Source of the DNA: Circinella umbellata
Taxonomy: Eukaryota; Mucoromycota; Mucoromycetes; Mucorales; Lichtheimiaceae
Assembly (NCBI GenBank): GCA_025093555.1
Contig: JAIWNF010000012.1
Location: 620,001-684,000 of the forward strand
Reading direction: 5' to 3'
DNA: 64,000 nucleotides
A model generated the notes under the pieces. It ran no database searches. It saw only the letters and a program-made list of their open reading frames with translations, and was not told the DNA's origin. Numbering within the stretch: position 1 is the first letter of the stretch; each line of letters starts with the position of its first letter. The position numbers and the translations under genes were made by a program. Shown in pieces: positions 59,923 to 64,000 of the stretch.

Positions 59923-62900
59923 AGAAAAAATCAATATAATAACTGACTTCTTGTAACATTTCTACAGTAAGCTACGTATCATTTTTTTAGCTAAACACGT
60001 AGAAGGAGTAGATGAATTATGTGCAATTCCAATTAACCTTATTAGTAAATAAAGTTAATCCAAAGTAAGACTAAATAGATCAAAGGTTACATAATGTTAA
60101 TATGTAGAGTTAATGAATTACTCTACTACTATATGTTGTGTAGTACCTTAATTTAACAACGAAAATACAGATTTTCAGCAAGACTAGAAAATCTCAGATA
60201 TTGTTGAGCAACCCACAATATATGATCGAATCCTGACACAATGTACTGAATCGTTTAAACTATAAAAAAACCCCCCATCGATCTTTCTATTCGATTGTAA
60301 TGACATTTTGTAGTAATTCATTATCATATATGCGGAAGTATGTCAACATTATACATAATATTGGTTTTTTAGCATTTACAAGTACGTAAGTAGCTGCTCA
60401 AATATCAAATTTCTATATAGATACTTTCTAAATTTATAATAGCAATATATAATAACAATACTCAAATTTATTGGTTCCTATATGAGGTGTAACATGAGCA
60501 AAAAAAGGGTATATAACATTTGGTTAAGATTTCGTGTGTAAAGAAAACAAATCTCAGCACAATGGAAGACTATACCGTATGAAAATCAATGGGAAGGGAA
60601 AAAAGAACAATATTAGGAAAAAGAATGCTGTTTTATCTATTATGGTATGGGTTCCAAATACTGAAAACAAACTATTAAAAGATGAGAGGAGATGTGGGAA
60701 TTGTACAGATTTTTATTGTATTTTAGCAATAAACAAAAGCAGACAGGAAGAAGAATGGATAAAAGACAGCTTCTCTCTATTTTTGCCGAGCAGTGAGTCT
60801 TTTCTTCTGTACGCAATATTATCCAGTAAGTAAACCGTAGTACATAATACAGTAAAAGATACTATTATATTTTTTCTACTTGTTAAGGTCATGCTAAAAT
60901 GTATTATAAAGAGAAGTAATCAGAATATTAATGTAATTATTGCGTAATTCTACTATCATTATTATCACCATCACCGTCAACACCCACGAGTTTCTCTTAG
61001 ATAATAGAGACCCAATAAAATAGGAAAACACGTGTTTTATCTTTGAAACTGAACGAATTAAATTACATTATGGTATAGGATTAAGAAATGTGACGAGTCA
61101 AATAAAAAATGTCATTACTATCCATTAAGTACTCCTTTTTAGGCCCTTTTTTATTTGATATGTAATAATAATAATAGTACGTAATATAAAAGCAATGTCA
61201 GATTTTCTAGTAACGTTAATTATTATTGTATATTTTTCGTATCATGACAGGAAGGCAACGATACAATATGTGATAAAGATAATAACTGAAGAAAAATGCA
61301 ACATGACTATGTTAATTTTTCTTGCTGAATTGATAGTCGATTTATCAGCCATGATGACACATATCAATTCGGCATAAATAATATCATTATATTGTTGTAA
61401 CTAAGTCAGTGATATGTATGTAGAAAATGTATAATGTATATATAAAATGTAGAAAGATTGGCAAACCAATTATCCAAACATTCTTGTTGCAGTCTTGTTT
61501 TTCTCTCTTTAATCTAATCTTCGATAAGCATTTAAACTACTTGACAAAGTTTATGCATGTCATCTATTTTTAATATTACATTGATTGGCCCATGAGGAAA
61601 TAAATATGTCAATAAGGAATCAGAAGAAGAAGAAAAAAGTCAGCTAATTCCCTGATAGTTGTACGAAAAAAAAAGTTTTTTCTTCTTAATTCCAAAATAA
61701 GATATAAAGAATATATAATAAAGAAAATAAACATCTTGTCGTTTTATATATGGAGTGACAAAGAAGTCTAAAAAGTGTAATATTGCTTTTTTTTGCCAAG
61801 AATTTCAATATAATGTAATGTTTAATCGTTTGGACATTAAACCAGTTTTATATTATTGCTTTTTTTCCTCTCTCCCTTCCTCTCTTTTTGTTTTGTTTTA
61901 TTCTCTTTGAGCGGATGTTTTTTCTGTTCAATTACTTGCTTAAAATGGATTAGAAATTTTAGCGGGTTAAAAACTTTTGTCAAAAATTTATAAATATACT
62001 TCTTTTCCTGCCCGTGCGTAAGAATATTCTTTTCTACTGCTGTGTTTCCATTACTTTAAATGATAAATGTGACACACAAACTCTTTTTATTTTAAGAAAA
62101 GATGTTTATCATGAACGTGTAAATAAATATCCATAAAGATTTATTATTGCTGATAGATATAAAAAAAATAGACAATGATAGTGATGTTATGGCAATTACT
62201 TTGCTGCCTAAAAAGCTTTTATAAACATAATAGTACCTTTCGTCGGACCCAACGGAATCCCTCACAAAAGAGGGTAGATTACTATGATATGTATGTTATA
62301 CTTCGTCCACCTGACAGTTAGTAAATAGATCATGTGGAAGACTAGAAGTGAACTTGCGAATTAGCGGGGTAAAAGACTTATTAAGCAACGTTCCATGCTT
62401 GATACGTTAAAAATGTGATACGGAACCGGGGTTGTTTTTTTATTGCAACACATGATGTATTTTTTTCGATGGTTGTACGATTCGAATAATAATCTTTCAT
62501 ACCAATCAATCATTTTATAATAAATCACTATGCAACGAAAGAATCATTATTGTTCAAGAGAAAAAAAGTGGGGGAGAGGAATAGGTTCATATAAACGTAT
62601 TTCGTATGCTTTTTGTACAAGCACGAGCCTTATTTTCGAGAATGGCACAATACAACGGGGTCAATTGGTCGTACAGTTGTATTGCTCAAACAAGTAAAGA
62701 CGCAAATAAAGAAAGGAAGAAAGAAAAAGAAAGACCAAAAATAAATGATATAGAATAACATTGATATAAAAGAATCAGTGCGCAGCGCAAAGAAAAAAAA
62801 AACGATCTCTGATCTCGGTCTTTAACCTTATAAAGAAAAAATTATATGTCGATTTTTATTGCTTCAGATTTCAATTAAAAGAGGTAAAAAAGAACATTTT

Positions 62901-63401
62901 GTGTCCTTCTTTATTAAGTAGTTAGTAGTAGGTTTCTTTAGTATTAGTACTAATGTTATTACTATTATGTGAGAAATATATAATTATTGTTTTATTATTT
63001 CATAATAAACCTAAATACAAACACAACACCATCATCGATTAATTTCTCTTTCTTTCAGTTTGTCATGTGGAGAAATTAGAGAACCGTGTAAGCAAAATAT
63101 ATGCTTTTTTTTTCTGGTCCTGAAGTATATCTATATCATGCTTACATGTACAAAGGAAAGCGATATGATGAAGATGATGATTATGTGCGATGTATGCATG
63201 TGCATGCTTCAAAAAAATCAATTTCAGTCTCTTATACAGAGCAGACAAATACTTTTAACGCACACATAATCATATTATAACATTAGAGTTAAAACCCGGT
63301 GGATTCGGTGGTACAATCTTGTTTTTATTACTATGGCAGCAGAGCCACTCAAAAACTTACCTCTCCCCCCATTAAACATATTATAGCAAAAAAAAAAAAT
63401 C

Positions 63402-63408
63402 TATATAA
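63402..63408 (+). promoter_or_regulatory. TATA-like box before a G/C-richer island
   Basis: CTATATAAGG stands in front of the only G/C-richer segment of the last 5 kb (about 63405-63570). The segment could be the start of a transcript running off the right edge or a short exon; it is followed by a (CT)n run. Confidence 0.35.
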
Positions 63409-63610
63409 GGGACAGGTTAGGGGCTGGGATTGGTGACACCAAGTAAAGGATGGTCTTTTGGCTATTGCTATTGGAGATGTTTCAAATCGCAAGGTTCAAC
63501 GAAAAGGATGCGTGTTCAATGGGTTCCCATTACCAAAAGGACGGACGGGTTTGGTTCCATGTCAACTCTCCTTCTCCTCTTTCTTCTCTTTTCTTTACTT
63601 TTATTTTTTG

Positions 63611-63635
63611 CTCTCTCTCTCTCTCTCTCTCTCTC
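63611..63635. repeat. (CT)n microsatellite
   Basis: About 12 CT units within a T-rich pyrimidine tract. The plus-strand Ser/Leu ORFs reported across it are repeat artefacts. Confidence 0.9.
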
Positions 63636-64000
63636 TTTTTCCCTCTCTTTTTTTCAGAACTTTTTTTGTTGTTCTTTCTTTTAAACTTCTTTCAGCTTAA
63701 CTTTTTGGTTCATGTCCGACAAGTAAAATAAAAGGTTTAAAACGCTATCGTGCCCAGATATAAATAAATAGAGCCAATTCAAGAGAAAACAAGCTTGTAG
63801 GTGTTATATCATTGCAGTACAGTTCTTTTATTATTGTTGTTATTATTATTCTTACTCCCCCAAAAAAAATGACTTTTCCTCCCCCACGCGCATTTTTGCT
63901 TCTTTAGACTTCACAAAAGCCTTTTGTTTTTCAACCTCTTTTATTTTGACAGGACAGAAATAATAATAATACTTTGGCGGTATATCAGTAGATTAATAAC

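Larger units (their letters stand above)
58589..64000. other. Long terminal stretch with no confident gene
   Basis: 5.4 kb, very A/T-rich. It contains the element relic at 59893-59922, a small hydrophobic ORF at 59105-59347 (minus), a Lys-rich open frame at 60534-60833 (plus) without motif, a G/C-richer island at about 63405-63570 with a TATA-like box, a (CT)n repeat at 63611-63635 and T-rich sequence to the end. No tRNA was noticed. Confidence 0.45.

Noticed and set aside
60180..60260. GATCGAATCC, resembling the T-loop of a tRNA gene
   Set aside because: No matching acceptor stem, D-arm (A box) or anticodon arm could be drawn around it on either strand.
60534..60833. 99-codon plus ORF rich in Lys and Asn
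   Set aside because: Composition follows local A/T bias, there is no recognisable domain, and no promoter or splice context was evident.
63430..63731. Three overlapping plus-strand ORFs with Ser/Leu repeats
   Set aside because: Their second halves are translations of the (CT)n and T-rich tract; only the upstream 63437-63570 part was kept as a weak finding.
1..64000. CRISPR arrays, insertion sequences or bacterial-type operons
   Set aside because: No regularly spaced direct repeats, no transposase ORF and no co-directional tightly packed gene runs were seen; the spliced gene structures show a eukaryotic nuclear sequence.

Overview
The window looks like nuclear DNA of a filamentous early-diverging fungus, most likely Mucoromycota (Mucorales-like). 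Intergenic DNA is very A/T-rich, with long poly-A/T runs and microsatellites. Genes have one to eight exons with short GT-AG introns. Coding regions carry CAA/CAG and AAT tracts. The gene set combines velvet and WOPR regulators, a BCAS3 homologue, a GT49 (LARGE-type) enzyme and an ATP-dependent PEPCK. No bacterial or organellar gene organisation was seen. I spliced all exon models by hand from reading frame, GT/AG sites and remembered family motifs; none was checked by a search or RNA data.

Layout, left to right: a possible 3' end of a plus-strand gene (1-77); a velvet-domain regulator on minus (3928-5540); a mitochondrial carrier of the oxaloacetate/SLC25A34-35 type on minus (8873-10084), divergent from a large BCAS3-like beta-propeller protein on plus (11330-15725); a DUF1348 NTF2-like protein on minus (16124-16671); a 301-bp inverted-repeat element (17525-17825); an HPP-family membrane protein on minus (18918-19861); a Q/E-rich BAG-domain co-chaperone on minus (22241-24292), sharing a 448-bp divergent promoter with PEPCK on plus (24741-26676); a 204-bp near-perfect palindromic element (27240-27443) in a 6.3-kb gene-poor stretch; a WOPR (Gti1/Pac2) regulator on minus (32978-33886); an alkaline ceramidase on minus (35276-36959) with a small alpha/beta-hydrolase-like gene just upstream of it (37102-37860); a LARGE-type glycosyltransferase on plus (41756-43662); an unknown small basic protein on plus (44420-44919); complex III core protein 1 on plus (46370-48032); a BIG1/VOA1-like ER membrane protein on plus (48744-50144); a YjbQ-family protein on minus (50945-51860); a Nab3-like RNA-binding protein on plus (55021-57265); and a broken histone H2A copy (58295-58588). 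The last 5 kb holds no convincing gene.

The genes form no operon or obvious cluster. They are mostly housekeeping functions (gluconeogenesis, respiration, V-ATPase assembly or cell wall, sphingolipid turnover, RNA surveillance) plus two developmental regulators, velvet and WOPR, about 28 kb apart. Several enzymes touch C4/mitochondrial carbon flow (PEPCK, the oxaloacetate-type carrier, complex III), but proximity alone is not evidence of a joint system. I did not find a clearly new multi-gene system. The most unusual signals are the palindromic element and its relic, the 13-nt ceramidase exon carrying a metal-ligand histidine, the H2A pseudogene, and a minority of 3' splice sites that end in AAG, some after A-tracts.
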